Notes: a model not told the origin generated them from the letters alone. A stretch of 64,000 nucleotides of DNA from Thermohalobaculum sp039187815 (GCA_039187815.1 JBCCZI010000001.1:60086-124085), one strand, 5' to 3'. Shown: positions 46,279 to 57,100, counted from the stretch's first letter. Translations and numbers: made by a program.

Positions 46279-46515
46279 TCAGGGCATCGGTTTTTCACCG
46301 AGCGGCACGATCTCGAAGACGACAAGATCGGCCCAGTGGGAGGTCCAGACCGTGAAAAGCTGCGGATCCGCGGTCTCCATCAGCTGAAAGCAGCGCGTTC
46401 CATCCGCCGAGAGCCAGCTGTCGAGATAGACAAGGCCTGGCGGGATCATCCGCCCGCGCTCGGCAAACCGGGCACAGACCGGGTTGCGTCCCTCCAGGAA
46501 CGTTTCGATGACCAT
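46279..46515 (-). CDS. DUF3303-like small protein
   Basis: 78 residues. MVIETFLEG, then RFAERGRMIPPGLVYLDSW and a C-terminal LFTVWTSHWADLVVFEIVP match the DUF3303 ferredoxin-like fold (dimeric alpha/beta barrel). The ATG at 46515 has its GAGGAGG 14 bases away, longer than usual; the open frame extends to 46587, so an upstream or non-standard start is possible. It precedes the amidotransferase gene on the same strand (57-bp gap). Confidence 0.75.
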   Translation of the reverse strand: MVIETFLEGRNPVCARFAERGRMIPPGLVYLDSWLSADGTRCFQLMETADPQLFTVWTSHWADLVVFEIVPLGEKPMP

Positions 46516-46673
46516 GTATCGCAGTGGCGCCTCCTCGCGTGTGCCGGCCCGGGCCGCGGATCGCCGCCAGTTCTTCATCCCAGCCATGGTGGACGGCCAT
46601 CGCGCGCACTGCTAGCCCTTAGGCGAGCGCAGCCAAAGGTGCGTTTGCGCCACCCCGGTTGAGGAGCGCCAGA

Positions 46674-47948
46674 ATGGCCTTGCATAGCCGATCGCTCCAA
46701 GGGGGCGGGCCAGAGCCCTCTCATCTGGTGCTCAGCAACGCCATGCTGGTCGATGGCGAGGCCGACCGACCGCGCGGGCCGTGGCATCTGCGCATCGCCC
46801 AGGGGCGCATCCAACAGCTGTCCGAGAGCCCCCTGGCGAGCGCGAGCGCAACGGTGCTCGACCTCAACGGGCGGGTGCTGATGCCAGGCTTGATCGATGC
46901 CCATGTGCACGTGGTCGCGACCACCCCTGATCTTGGCGCCAACGGACGGTTGCCGGACAGTCTGGTCGCCCTCCGTGCGGCGGCCCTGATGGAGGCCATG
47001 CTGCGGCGCGGGTTCACCACCGTGCGGGATCTCGGCGGTGCGGATATCGGTCTTGCGATGGCGGTGGAGGCCGGCTTGATCGCTGGCCCGCGGCTGATCA
47101 TCTGCGGCAAGGCGCTCAGTCAGACCGGCGGGCATTGTGACTACCGCGGGCGGTTCGAACGGCTGGGGGTCGATCACTATCCCCATCGCCTTGGCTGCAT
47201 GGGCCGCATCGTCGACGGCGTTCCAGAGATGCGCCGTGCCTGCCGCGAGGAGATCAAGGGCGGCGCTGCGTTCATCAAGCTGATGGTGAACGGCGGCGTC
47301 TCTTCCCCAACCGATCCCATTGCGTTCTATGGCTTTGCACGCGAAGAAATTCTCGCGGCGGTCGAAGAGGCCGAGAGCGCGCAGACCTATGTGGCAGGCC
47401 ACCTCTACACCGATGAGGCGATCCGTCGGGCGGTCGAGTGCGGGGTCAGGTCGATCGAGCATGGCAACTTGGTCAGCGATGCGACCGCGCGGCTGATGGC
47501 GCAGAAGGGCTGTGTGGTTGTGCCGACGCTCGTAACCTATGATGCCTTGGCCGAGGACGGGCCATCGCTCGGCCTGCCGCCGGACAGCATCGCCAAGATC
47601 GGGGATGTGCGGGGCGCCGGTCTCGCCTCGCTCGAGACCTATACCCGCGCCGGTGTGCCCATGGCCTTTGGCACGGATTTGTTGGGCGGCATGCAGGTGC
47701 GCCAATCCGATGAGTTCACGATCCGCGGGCGCGTGCTGCCAGCGCAGGAGGTGATCCGCTCCGCCACCTCCGTCGCCGCTGCCGTCTGCAAGCGCACGGG
47801 CGAGATCGGCTGCATTGCCGAGGGCGCCTGTGCCGACCTGATCGCGGTCGATGGCGACCCGCTTACCGATCTCTCGGTCCTGACGGGCCAGGGCGAGCGG
47901 ATCCACCTGATCATCAAGGGCGGCGCCATCCACAAGGCGGCGCTCTAG
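46674..47948 (+). CDS. metal-dependent amidohydrolase, prolidase/imidazolonepropionase-like
   Basis: 424 residues. The metal-binding pair sits in MPGLIDAHVHVVATT; RRGFTTVRDLGGAD, GGHCDYRG, FIKLMVNGGVSSP (carboxylated Lys region), AGHLYTDEAIR, SIEHGNLV and MAFGTDLLGG follow. This order fits the Zn-dependent Xaa-Pro dipeptidase-like branch (Sgx9260 type) that hydrolyses N-acyl or dipeptide substrates. GAGGAG places the start at 46674 rather than 46659. The gamma-glutamyltransferase gene follows 78 bp later, suggesting peptide catabolism. Confidence 0.88.
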   Translation: MALHSRSLQGGGPEPSHLVLSNAMLVDGEADRPRGPWHLRIAQGRIQQLSESPLASASATVLDLNGRVLMPGLIDAHVHVVATTPDLGANGRLPDSLVALRAAALMEAMLRRGFTTVRDLGGADIGLAMAVEAGLIAGPRLIICGKALSQTGGHCDYRGRFERLGVDHYPHRLGCMGRIVDGVPEMRRACREEIKGGAAFIKLMVNGGVSSPTDPIAFYGFAREEILAAVEEAESAQTYVAGHLYTDEAIRRAVECGVRSIEHGNLVSDATARLMAQKGCVVVPTLVTYDALAEDGPSLGLPPDSIAKIGDVRGAGLASLETYTRAGVPMAFGTDLLGGMQVRQSDEFTIRGRVLPAQEVIRSATSVAAAVCKRTGEIGCIAEGACADLIAVDGDPLTDLSVLTGQGERIHLIIKGGAIHKAAL

Positions 47949-48026
47949 CGGCCCGCCGACGCGTATCTCGACAAACTGGGCCTGGCGGGCGACGATCGCG
48001 CCGTCGAGCAAGGCGGGAGGCGCCAG

Positions 48027-49640
48027 ATGTCATCCAAGGAACCCGCGATGATCGTAGCGGCGCAGCCCGAGGCGGCGGAGGCCGGTGCTCGGGTGCTGAT
48101 GCGCGGCGGCAACGCGGTCGATGCGGCGATGGCGGCTGCGCTGGTCCAAGGGGTGGTCGATCCGCAGATGTGCGGGATCGCGGGCTTTGGCTCCTGCCAG
48201 ATCTATGACCCAGGCAGCGGTCGCCATGCGTGCATCGATTTCCATGGCCGGACACCGCTGGCTGCGACGCCGGAGATGTGGGCCGACCGGCTCGAGGGCG
48301 AGACCCGGGACGGCTTCGGCTTTGTTTTGCGGGGCCATGTCAACGATCTCGGGCACCAATCGGTGGCGACGCCGGGCGCGCTGATGGCCTATGCCGAGGC
48401 GGTGCGCGAGTTCGGCTCGTGGGATTGGGCCGATATTTGTGCGCCCGCCATCGCGCAGGCCGAGGCGGGGTTCGCCGTGCGCCCGCATGTCTATTTTTGG
48501 TGGACCCATGGGGCCGAACATGGGCGCGTGGCCGTGGCCGAACGGCTCGCACATTCCCTCACCGGGCGTGAGATCTACTTTCGCGGCGATGGTCAGCCCA
48601 AGCGGATCGGCGAGCGCGTGCACAACCCGGACCTGGCGCGGACGCTGATGCGGATCGCGCGCGAAGGGGCCGAGGATTTCTACACCGGCGAGATCGCAGA
48701 GCGCATCGAGGCGGACATGGCCGCCCATGGCGGATTGCTGACCCGCGCCGATCTGGCCGCCTATCGCACCCAGCGCACCGAGCCTCTGCGCGGCACCTAT
48801 CGCGGCCACGACATCGCGACCAATCATCCGCCGGGCGGCGGGATCATGCTGATCGAGATGCTCAACATCCTCGAGTGCTTTGACCTCGCCGCCATGGGGC
48901 ATAACACGGCCGACTATATCCGCATCGTGTCCGAGGCGATGAAGGCAGCGACGGCGGACAAGGACGCCCATGTGGGCGACCCGGCCTTTGTGGCGGTGCC
49001 GTCGCATCTGACGCTCAAGGCCCATGCCCGCGGGATCGCCGAGCGTATCGCCGATGGCCAGCGCATCCGCGTGCCCCGCTATGGCCAGCCCGAGACGCCG
49101 CACACGACCCATGTGGCCGTGGTCGACCGCGCGGGGCTGTGCGTGAGCATGACCCATTCGCTTGGCATGCCCTCGGGCGTGATCCCCGATGGGCTCGGCT
49201 TTATGATGAATGGCTGTATGGGCGTGTTCGACCCGCGGCCGGGGCGGGCGGGATCGATCGCCCCGGGCAAGGCGCGGTTCAGCTCGGTCTGCCCCACGAT
49301 CGTGTTCCGCCAGGGCCGTCCCCGCGTGGTGCTGGGCGCGCCCGGAGGCACGCAGATCGCCATGGGCGTGTTGCAGGCGATCCTGAACGTCATCGACTGG
49401 GAGATGGACATGGAGCGGGCTGTCTCGGCGCCACGCTTTTCAGCCACCTCGGATGCGGTCGACATCATGAACCGCATCCCCGATTATGCGGTGGAGCAGC
49501 TGAGAGCCGAGGGCATCGAAGTCCTCCGCTCGGCCCTGACCTTTGGCATCGGCGCGGTGCACGGGATCCGCATTGGGGCGGACGGCGCGCTGGATGGTGG
49601 AGCGGATCCCAGCCATGACGGCGTGGCGCTGCGTGTCTGA
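48027..49640 (+). CDS. gamma-glutamyltransferase family protein
   Basis: 537-residue Ntn-hydrolase. The autoprocessing and nucleophile Thr is in PHTTHVAVVDRAG, about two-thirds along the chain. GGNAVDAAMAAALV and a large-subunit GGGIMLIEMLNILE block precede it; PGKARFSSVCPTIV and GAPGGTQIAMGVLQAIL follow. I see no signal peptide, so it may act in the cytosol, unlike the periplasmic Ggt. Family members hydrolyse gamma-glutamyl or acyl-amino substrates. GGGAGG precedes the ATG; TauE starts 24 bp after the stop. Confidence 0.9.
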   Translation: MSSKEPAMIVAAQPEAAEAGARVLMRGGNAVDAAMAAALVQGVVDPQMCGIAGFGSCQIYDPGSGRHACIDFHGRTPLAATPEMWADRLEGETRDGFGFVLRGHVNDLGHQSVATPGALMAYAEAVREFGSWDWADICAPAIAQAEAGFAVRPHVYFWWTHGAEHGRVAVAERLAHSLTGREIYFRGDGQPKRIGERVHNPDLARTLMRIAREGAEDFYTGEIAERIEADMAAHGGLLTRADLAAYRTQRTEPLRGTYRGHDIATNHPPGGGIMLIEMLNILECFDLAAMGHNTADYIRIVSEAMKAATADKDAHVGDPAFVAVPSHLTLKAHARGIAERIADGQRIRVPRYGQPETPHTTHVAVVDRAGLCVSMTHSLGMPSGVIPDGLGFMMNGCMGVFDPRPGRAGSIAPGKARFSSVCPTIVFRQGRPRVVLGAPGGTQIAMGVLQAILNVIDWEMDMERAVSAPRFSATSDAVDIMNRIPDYAVEQLRAEGIEVLRSALTFGIGAVHGIRIGADGALDGGADPSHDGVALRV

Positions 49641-49664
49641 GCGCGCCTCTCCCGGTCCGCCCGC

Positions 49665-50408
49665 ATGACCACCGAGACGGTGCTCTACCTCCTGGCGGGC
49701 GCGGCGGCGGGCGGTTTCGTCAATGGGCTTGCGGGCTTTGGCACAGCGCTCTTCGCGCTTGGCTGGTGGCTCCAGGTGCTGGCGCCGATCGAGGCCGTGG
49801 CCCTGTCGCTGGCGCTGTCCATTGCGGCCGGGGTGCCGGGGCTTTGGATGGTGCGCCGCGATATCGAGCCCTGGACCATCGCGCGGTTCCTGCTGCCAGC
49901 CTTGTTGGGCATTCCGATCGGGCTCTGGCTGCTCAAGCGTGTGGATGCGGGGCCGCTGACGGTCCTCGTGGCCGCACTTCTGTTGACCTATGGCGTCTAT
50001 TTCGCCCGGCGTAAGGAGCTGCCCGTGTTGTCCGGCGATCGGCCGGTCAGCGACGGTGCGGTCGGCCTGGCGGGCGGTGTGCTGGGAGGGCTGGCCGGCC
50101 TCTCCGGCGCGCTGCCGACAATGTGGGTGGCCTTGCGCCCGTGGACCAAGCAAGGACGGCGTGCGTTGCTGCAGGCCTACAACCTCGCGGTGCTCTCGGT
50201 CGCCGCGATCCTGTTGTGGTGGGCGGGCGGCTATGGCGGGCGCGTGCCGATGGCGCTCTTGCTCACCTTGCCGGTCACCCTGATCGCCGCCCGTGCCGGA
50301 ATGGCTGTATTCCAGCGGCTCGACGACCAACAGTTCCGACGACTACTGGTGCTGTTGATGCTCGCCTCGGGATGCGTGCTGTTGATCCGCCGAGCGCTCT
50401 GGATGTGA
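49665..50408 (+). CDS. TauE/SafE family sulfite/anion exporter
   Basis: 247 residues with about eight membrane helices. GGFVNGLAGFGTALFALGWW and the repeat GGVLGGLAGLSGALPTMWV are the two copies of the family signature. Members export sulfite, sulfoacetate or related organosulfur anions. It is downstream of the gamma-glutamyltransferase gene on the same strand, which would fit thiol or glutathione-derived substrates (inference only). It ends next to the convergent MetX-like stop. Confidence 0.87.
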   Translation: MTTETVLYLLAGAAAGGFVNGLAGFGTALFALGWWLQVLAPIEAVALSLALSIAAGVPGLWMVRRDIEPWTIARFLLPALLGIPIGLWLLKRVDAGPLTVLVAALLLTYGVYFARRKELPVLSGDRPVSDGAVGLAGGVLGGLAGLSGALPTMWVALRPWTKQGRRALLQAYNLAVLSVAAILLWWAGGYGGRVPMALLLTLPVTLIAARAGMAVFQRLDDQQFRRLLVLLMLASGCVLLIRRALWM

Positions 50409-51413
50409 TCAGCTCAGCAGGCGGGCGATTTCGGCATCGATGGCGGCCAGAAACGCGGGGTCATTACCGGGCGAGGCGGCGCAATGGCCCCAGGGGCTGT
50501 CCGGCACCACCAGACGCGCGCCGGGGATCAGCCCGGCTTCGATCTCGGTATCCTCGGGTGGGAAATACAGATCCTGGCGGCAGGTCATCAGCGTGGCACG
50601 GGCGCGGATGGCCCTCAGCGTCGCCTCAAAGCTTTGACCCGTGCCGGCGCTCACATCCCCTGCCGCCCAGGTCTCGAGCATCGCCAGCAGATCGTTTGCG
50701 TCCCAATTGGCCGCGTGATCTTCGGCCCAATCATCCAGCAGATCCGCAGGCGTCGCATGCCCGAGCGCGCGATGATGCCCCTCGCGGAAAAACGTCTGGG
50801 AGTAGGCCCAGCCCGCATAGACCCTGCCAAAGGCGCGCAGCCCCGCGACCGGCGGCGTGGCATAGTCTCCCCCGGCAAAGACCGCATCGGCGGTCAGCGC
50901 AGCTTTGACACCTTGCAGAAAGACCCAGTTGTGCGGCGAGGTGCGGGCCGATCCGCAGAAGGGCAAGATCGCCTCCACCAAATCCGGGTACTGCACGGCC
51001 CATTGATAGCTTTGGCAGGCGGCCATCGACCAGCCCATCACCAGCCGCAATCGGCGGATGCCGAGATGCTCGGTCAACAGCCGGTGCTGCGCCCGCACAT
51101 TGTCGCGAAATGTGACCAGTGGAAAGCGCGGGCCATCCTGCGGCGGCGGAGTGTTCGAGGGCGAGCTCGATAACCCATTGCCCAGCAGATTGATCGAGAC
51201 AATGAAATACCGCGCCGGGTCGAGCGGGCGGCCGGGGCCAAAGAAGCCTTCGTTCCGGCGATGGGTGCCGGTGTAGAAGGTCGGGACAAGGACGGCGTTG
51301 TCGCGATTCTCGGACAGCGCGCCCCAGGTTCGATAGGCCAGCGCAGCGTTGCGCAACACCTGTCCCGAGGCGAGCGGCAGGGTCTCGAGCGTGAAGAGGT
51401 CGACGTCGCGCAC
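50409..51413 (-). CDS. MetX-like alpha/beta hydrolase (homoserine O-acyltransferase family)
   Basis: 334 residues. The start region LPLASGQVLRNAALAYRTWG and FYTGTHRRNEGFFGPGR match the MetX acyltransferase entry block. The nucleophile elbow is GWSMAACQSYQW (catalytic Ser), and the catalytic His is in DSPWGHCAASPG. It differs from classic MetX in the GGS-to-GWS elbow and is shorter, so the acyl acceptor may not be homoserine. It starts at a GTG 3 bp after the SHMT-like stop, so the two are translationally coupled. Confidence 0.8.
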   Translation of the reverse strand: MRDVDLFTLETLPLASGQVLRNAALAYRTWGALSENRDNAVLVPTFYTGTHRRNEGFFGPGRPLDPARYFIVSINLLGNGLSSSPSNTPPPQDGPRFPLVTFRDNVRAQHRLLTEHLGIRRLRLVMGWSMAACQSYQWAVQYPDLVEAILPFCGSARTSPHNWVFLQGVKAALTADAVFAGGDYATPPVAGLRAFGRVYAGWAYSQTFFREGHHRALGHATPADLLDDWAEDHAANWDANDLLAMLETWAAGDVSAGTGQSFEATLRAIRARATLMTCRQDLYFPPEDTEIEAGLIPGARLVVPDSPWGHCAASPGNDPAFLAAIDAEIARLLS

Positions 51414-51416
51414 CGC

Positions 51417-52739
51417 TCAGGCCTCGATGAAATGCAGCCGATCGAAACGCTGGCGCAGGGCCGCCGTCTCGGGCGCGAGCGTCTCGGGCGCCTCGCTGGC
51501 CAGCGCACGGGCGATGAGCGCGGCGAGCGCGGGCGCATCCGCGGCCCCGACGCCCCACCGGACAAGCTCCGGGGTGCCAAGGCGGAGACCGTTCATATCT
51601 CCGGCGACCCCTGGTCGCGGCAAGCCGATGCCAGAGGCCAAGAAACCCGCACGGCGCAGATGCTTTGCCAGGGCCTGGCCACCCTGCGGCGCCTCCAGCG
51701 CAAACTGATGCGATGAGGTGACGCCGCGCGGCGTGCGAAAGACGGCAACCTGGTATGCCTCCAACGCCTCAGCCAGCGCTTCGGCCAGCGAGATCATGGC
51801 GGATGCATAGGCCGATCCCTGCGCCTGCCAGTCGAGCAGCGTTACCGCCAGCGCCGCCGATTTCGCCACATCGAAGTTCGCGGTCATGCCGGGGAAGGCG
51901 ATTGCGTCCAGCCGCTCGGCCAGGTCCGCCTCGTTGGTCACGATCACCCCGCCCGCCGGTCCGCCAAGGCTTTTGTAGGTGCTTAAGGTCATCAGATGCG
52001 CGCCTTGGTCGAGCGGGTTCGGCCAAGCCCGGCCGGCAAAAAGCCCGCATTGGTGCGCGGCGTCGACCAGCAAATGGGCACCCACCCGGTCCGCAATCGC
52101 CCGCACCTCGGCCACGGGATGGGGCCAGAGGTTGAGGCTGCCGCCGAGCGTGATCAGCCGCGGGCGTAACGCCTCGGCCTGGGCCGTCAGTCCGGCCAGA
52201 TCGACCGTGTAGCCTTCGGGGTCCACCGGAGCCTCATGGATCTCGAGCCCGTAGAGTCCGGCGCATCCCGGCGCGTGATGGGTCACGTGCCCGGCAATCT
52301 CAGCGGGCGGCACCAGAACGCTGTCGCCTGGTTTGCAGGTCGCCATGAAGGCGAACAGATTGGCCATCGCGCCCGAGGGCACGCGGATCTCGGCAAACTG
52401 CGCGCCAAACACCGCCTGGGCGAGCCGCGTCGCGTGCACCTCGATCTCTTCGATCGCCTCGAGCCCCATCTCGTATTTTTCACCCGGGGGCCCGAGCGAG
52501 GGGCGCGCGCCCAGTCCCGAAGCCAAGAACGCCTCGGCGGCTGGGTTCATGACATTGGTGGCAGGGTTCAGATTGAAACAGGCCGTCTCATGGATTTCGC
52601 GGTTCGCCTCGGCGAGACCGCCGATCCGTCGGCGGAGCGAGACGCCGGCAAGAGGTGAGCCTTCGATCTCTGCGATGCGCCGCTTGGCCACCTCGGGCAT
52701 CCACGCCCGTGCCGCCGTCTGTTCAGCTCGTGCGCTCAT
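51417..52739 (-). CDS. serine hydroxymethyltransferase-like PLP enzyme
   Basis: 440 residues. LFAFMATCKPGDSVLVPP and VDAAHQCGLFAG (PLP Asp) fit the SHMT fold; the PLP Lys is in LSTYKSLGGPAGG. Classic GlyA has THK-TLRGPRGG here, so His is replaced by Tyr and the Arg by Ala. Other blocks: CFNLNPATNVMNPAAEAFL and EKYEMGLEAIEEIE. It is probably a divergent SHMT/threonine-aldolase-like enzyme acting on a beta-hydroxy amino acid, not the housekeeping GlyA. GGAGA precedes the ATG at 52739. Upstream of the MetX-like gene in one operon. Confidence 0.82.
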   Translation of the reverse strand: MSARAEQTAARAWMPEVAKRRIAEIEGSPLAGVSLRRRIGGLAEANREIHETACFNLNPATNVMNPAAEAFLASGLGARPSLGPPGEKYEMGLEAIEEIEVHATRLAQAVFGAQFAEIRVPSGAMANLFAFMATCKPGDSVLVPPAEIAGHVTHHAPGCAGLYGLEIHEAPVDPEGYTVDLAGLTAQAEALRPRLITLGGSLNLWPHPVAEVRAIADRVGAHLLVDAAHQCGLFAGRAWPNPLDQGAHLMTLSTYKSLGGPAGGVIVTNEADLAERLDAIAFPGMTANFDVAKSAALAVTLLDWQAQGSAYASAMISLAEALAEALEAYQVAVFRTPRGVTSSHQFALEAPQGGQALAKHLRRAGFLASGIGLPRPGVAGDMNGLRLGTPELVRWGVGAADAPALAALIARALASEAPETLAPETAALRQRFDRLHFIEA

Positions 52740-52918
52740 TGTGTCTCCATGCGTCACTCGGCCAGAGTCTTGCTCGGATGCCCCCGCAGCGAAAGCGAGC
52801 GCCAGCGTCGCGCGCATGCCGCAAGGGAAGGGAAGTCTGCCTTTAGTACAATTTTTCGGTTGCGTACGCGGGACCTTCGCCGGACTCTCCAACAAGGTTT
52901 GAAAATTCTACAGAGGTC

Positions 52919-54100
52919 ATGATGATCACCGCAAGGCTCGCGCTTGCTTTGAACCCGCCCCTCCGTGCCCCGCTCTGCCATGATCGCTGCTGTTGGGCGG
53001 CCGCGCTCCTGGCACTTGTCTCGATTGCCGCCATGACGGCGCCGGCGGAGGCCCAGATCTTCCCGGCCCCCGGCGACGAAACAGAGGTGCCAGTGTTCGA
53101 CCCGGTCGCCGCGCCTGACGCGGGGATCGAGGCCACCACCAGCGAAACCTCGCGCTCGGTCACGACCCGCATTTCGACGACGATCAGCGACCGCATCTCT
53201 CAGGCGTTGCGGGTCGAGCGGTCTCGTGATGGTGAAGAGGACGAGGCGCGCGGCTTTGGCCGGCGCGGCCTGGCGCGGGACGGCGAGGATGGCTTTCTGG
53301 GCGATGCGGCCCTGTCCGGTTGGACCACGGCGAGCCTCACATTTCTGGAGAATGACGGGGCCGGCACCGAGTTTGACGGAGAGGTGATGAACCCGCTCGT
53401 CGGCATCGACGCCACCCTGGAGCAAAGCATCGTGGTCGGCATCGCCCTCGGCTATGAGGGCGCAGATCTCGACACCACGTTCAACGGCGGCACGCTCGAC
53501 AGCGACGGTTTCATCATCACGCCCTATGCCGGGACCCGCGTTGGAGACTTCGTCGTGGTCGATGGCGGCTTTGGCTATGCCCGGGTCAGCTATGACCGCG
53601 CGCGCTTTGACGGTGCCGGCACCGTGACGGGCGATTTCGACGGGGACCGGTTCTTTGTCTTTGCGAATGTCGCAGGCTATGTGCCGCCCGAGATACTCGA
53701 TGTTGAGGGGCTGCAGGTGATCGGGCGGCTCGGCTTTCGCTACAGCCACGAAGACCAGTCGAGCTTTGTCGAGAACGGCCAGCGGATCGAGGGCGACAGC
53801 ATCGAGCTCGGCCAGGTCTCGTTCGGCGCCGAGGCGAAGTATTTTCCCGACAGCCCTTTCGACGGCGATCTCGAACTGTTCGTGAAGGCCATCGGCACGG
53901 TCGATGCGATCCGCAGCGACCGCGCACCGGTTGCGGGGTTTCCGGATCCCTCGGATGACCGCACGGATGTGCGCCTGGGCCTCGGGGCCGTGGCCGATGT
54001 CACCGACCGGCTGAGCGTCGATATCGCCTATGAGCATGTGTTCTCGCGCGAGGACATCTCCGAGCAATCGATCATCGCGGGCCTGCGCTACCGCTTCTGA
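52919..54100 (+). CDS. outer-membrane beta-barrel protein, autotransporter-barrel-like
   Basis: 393 residues. A signal peptide with an unusual Cys/Arg-containing head is followed by ALLALVSIAAMTAPAEAQ. The helical linker TTRISTTISDRISQAL (about 75-100) resembles the helix plugging autotransporter barrels. From about residue 125 alternating amphipathic strands run to a C-terminal GLRYRF with the terminal Phe needed for BAM recognition. There is no passenger domain on this chain. It is the first of four same-direction genes, 42 bp before the CSLREA/DUF4214 protein, which it might anchor or secrete (speculative). AGAGG precedes the ATG. Confidence 0.78.
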   Translation: MMITARLALALNPPLRAPLCHDRCCWAAALLALVSIAAMTAPAEAQIFPAPGDETEVPVFDPVAAPDAGIEATTSETSRSVTTRISTTISDRISQALRVERSRDGEEDEARGFGRRGLARDGEDGFLGDAALSGWTTASLTFLENDGAGTEFDGEVMNPLVGIDATLEQSIVVGIALGYEGADLDTTFNGGTLDSDGFIITPYAGTRVGDFVVVDGGFGYARVSYDRARFDGAGTVTGDFDGDRFFVFANVAGYVPPEILDVEGLQVIGRLGFRYSHEDQSSFVENGQRIEGDSIELGQVSFGAEAKYFPDSPFDGDLELFVKAIGTVDAIRSDRAPVAGFPDPSDDRTDVRLGLGAVADVTDRLSVDIAYEHVFSREDISEQSIIAGLRYRF

Positions 54101-54142
54101 GCGGCCGGCCGCACCGCAAAAGGCATTTGAGAGGACATCACC

Positions 54143-57100
54143 ATGGAAGACGAGATTGACGGCCTCGGTACCGCATCGCTGCGCTTTGCAGCTGGGGATC
54201 CGGGCCTCTTTGCCGCAGAGGAAGGCGCGAGCTTGGGCGCGCTCGAGAGCGCAAGCCCCAGCGAGATCATCTATCTGACCGCCAACCAGACCGGTCCGTT
54301 GGCCGATCTTCGTTATGTACTCGAGAGCACGTCCGCCGATTTCGGCGGATCGAGCGAGGCGGGTTTCACCGGGACCATCACCGGGCTCAGCGTGTTCGAC
54401 GGGCCGGTCGGGGACGGCGCTCTGCTCTATAGCGTGGCGGATTTTGCGCTGCCGCTGGCGCAGCTCTTCGATGGCTCGCTGCCAGGCGGCGCCGATGCGG
54501 TCGATCTGGCGCTGTTCAGCGGCGTGAACCGGATCACGGCGGTCGGGCCCGAGATCGACACGGCGGCCCTCGCCAATACGCGCCTTGCGGGTGAGACGGA
54601 TGTCGTTGTGGGGGCCGAGCGCGAGGACACGGCCATCGTCGCCGGTCTGGCCGCGGATTTCGTGGCCACCGGCGCTGTCGAGAGCTTCCTCCTCGAGGGG
54701 CTCAGCACGCCCTTCCTCGCGCAGTTCGACAGCATCGAGGTCATCCGATTTGACGATGGGGAGGTGTCGGTCGAGGCACTGCTGGGGCTGGACAACGCGC
54801 CGCCCCAAGTGGACGTCCCCATCTCCGATCAGGACGCGACCGTAGGCGCGGCGTTCGAGTTCACGCTCCCGCCAGGCACGTTTTCGGACCCCGATGGCGA
54901 CGCGCTCAGCGTTGTTGCCAGCACGCCCGGCTGGCTCGCCTTCGATGCGGGCACGGGCCTTTTCTCCGGCACGCCGGCTGAGGCGGATGTCGGCGCGGCA
55001 ACGGTCACCGTGACGGCCAGCGATGGCGAACTCACGGCGCTCGACAGTTTCGAGATCACCGTGATGGCCGCGCCGGTCGAGAACCAGGCGCCTGTGGTTG
55101 CCAATCCGGTTGCCGATCAGTCGGCCATTGTGGGCACCGGCTTCACGCTGATCCTGCCCGGCGATGTGTTCTCCGATCCCGACGGCGATGATCTCACCCT
55201 GTCAGCCAACCCGCCGGATTGGTTGGTGTTCGATCCCGCAACGCGCGTGCTCACGGGCACGCCGGGCGAAGGCGATATCGGCACCGCAACGGTGACTGTG
55301 ACCGCCAGCGACGGGGAGTTCACAGCCGACGAGGTCTTCGAGATCGTTATCGAGGCCGAGGCGATCAACCAGGCGCCTGTCGTCGATGTGCCGGTGCTTG
55401 ACCAATCCGCCACCGCCGGCACGCCGTTCAGCCTGACGCTGCCGGGCGAGACCTTCTCGGACCCGGACGGCGATGCCCTTAGCCTCACCGCCGTTACGCC
55501 CGCCTGGCTGATGTTCGATGCGGCAACAGGGGTGTTCTCGGGAACCCCGGCCGAGACGGATGTCGGAACGGCTGCGGTCACGGTCACGGCGAGTGACGGC
55601 GCGCTGACGGTGGACGACAGCTTTGACATCGCCGTGGCCGCTGCTCCGATCGAGAACCAAGCGCCTGTACTGGACGTGCCCTTGCTCGACCAGATGGCGA
55701 CCGTGGGCGCCGAGTTCAGCCTGACGATCCCGCCCGACACGTTCTCGGACCCGGATGAGGACGCGCTCACGCTCTCGGCGAGCCTGCCGGACTGGTTGAG
55801 CTTCGATCCCGCCACGGCCGTGCTCTCGGGCACGCCACTGGCCGAGGATCTCGGCACGGCGACGGTCACCATCTCGGCCACGGACGGAGAGTTTGCCATC
55901 ACGGATGCGTTCGACATCCTTGTCGAGGCCGAGCCGATTGCATCGATCATTGTCACCACCGCGCTCGATATCGTCGATGCCGAGGACGGTCTCACGTCGC
56001 TCCGAGAGGCGGTGACCGAGGTGAATGCAGGCTCGGGGACCGAGCCCGAACTGATCACCTTCGATCCCTCCCTGGCCGGCGAACGGTTCACGCTGACGGG
56101 GGGCGAGATCGCCATCTCCAACGCCGTGGTCATCGACGGCACCGGGGTGCAGCCGATCATCTCCGGCGATGCGGCGGGCGATGATGTGCTGACAGGCGCC
56201 GGGCTCACCGATCTGGTGACCACGCGCAGCACGCTCGGCGATGCCGCCTTGCTGAACAACAGCCGGATCTTCGGCACCACGGCCGATGTGACCTTCCGCG
56301 CGGTGACCCTGACCGGGGGGGTGGCGCCGCTGGTTTCCTTCGAGAACCCCGAGACTGAAGAGAGCTTTGCCAGCGCCTTTGGCGGGGCCATCAACAGTCT
56401 TGGCACCCTGACGATCGAGGACAGTCTGATCGCTGGCAACCTTGCCTCGACCCGGCTCGGGCGCAGCGATATCCTCAGCGATGACGAGACGGCCGATGGC
56501 GGGGCGATCCTGTCGACGGGCGATCTGACCATCAGCAACTCCACCCTCTCGGACAACGAGGTCGAGGCGTTGGGTCAAGCCCGCGGGGGTGGCGTCTTTG
56601 TCCAGGCATTCGACGCGGATGGCGGGGCGCTCACGTTGCTCGCGGACAGCCAGATCACCGGCAACCGAGCCGTGTCCGACATCTTGGCTCAGGGCGGCGG
56701 CGCAGCGGTCGCGCCGGGCACGCTCGACATCCAAAGCGGGGCGATCACGGGCAATGTGGCCATCACGGATTTCGTCTCAGTTGAGGACAACACCCTGGTC
56801 GAGCCGCCGGCGGCGCCTGCGACCTCGCCCCCGGGCGAGAGCTTTGTCGGAGGCGGCGGAGGCACGATCCTCGGCACCATGGGCACCGACACGGTCACCT
56901 ATGCGCATGCGCGGGCCGAGGTGGCGCTGGCGGCCGATGCCAACATGGTCACGGTCACCTTGGCCGATGACACGGTCGATGTGCTGGCTGGGATCGAGCG
57001 TGTTGTTCTGACCGATGGCAGCTGGCTGTTGGGTCTCGCGCACGAGGCGGACACCGTCTATCGGCTCTTTGTCGCGGCTTTCGGGCGCGCACCCGACGAG

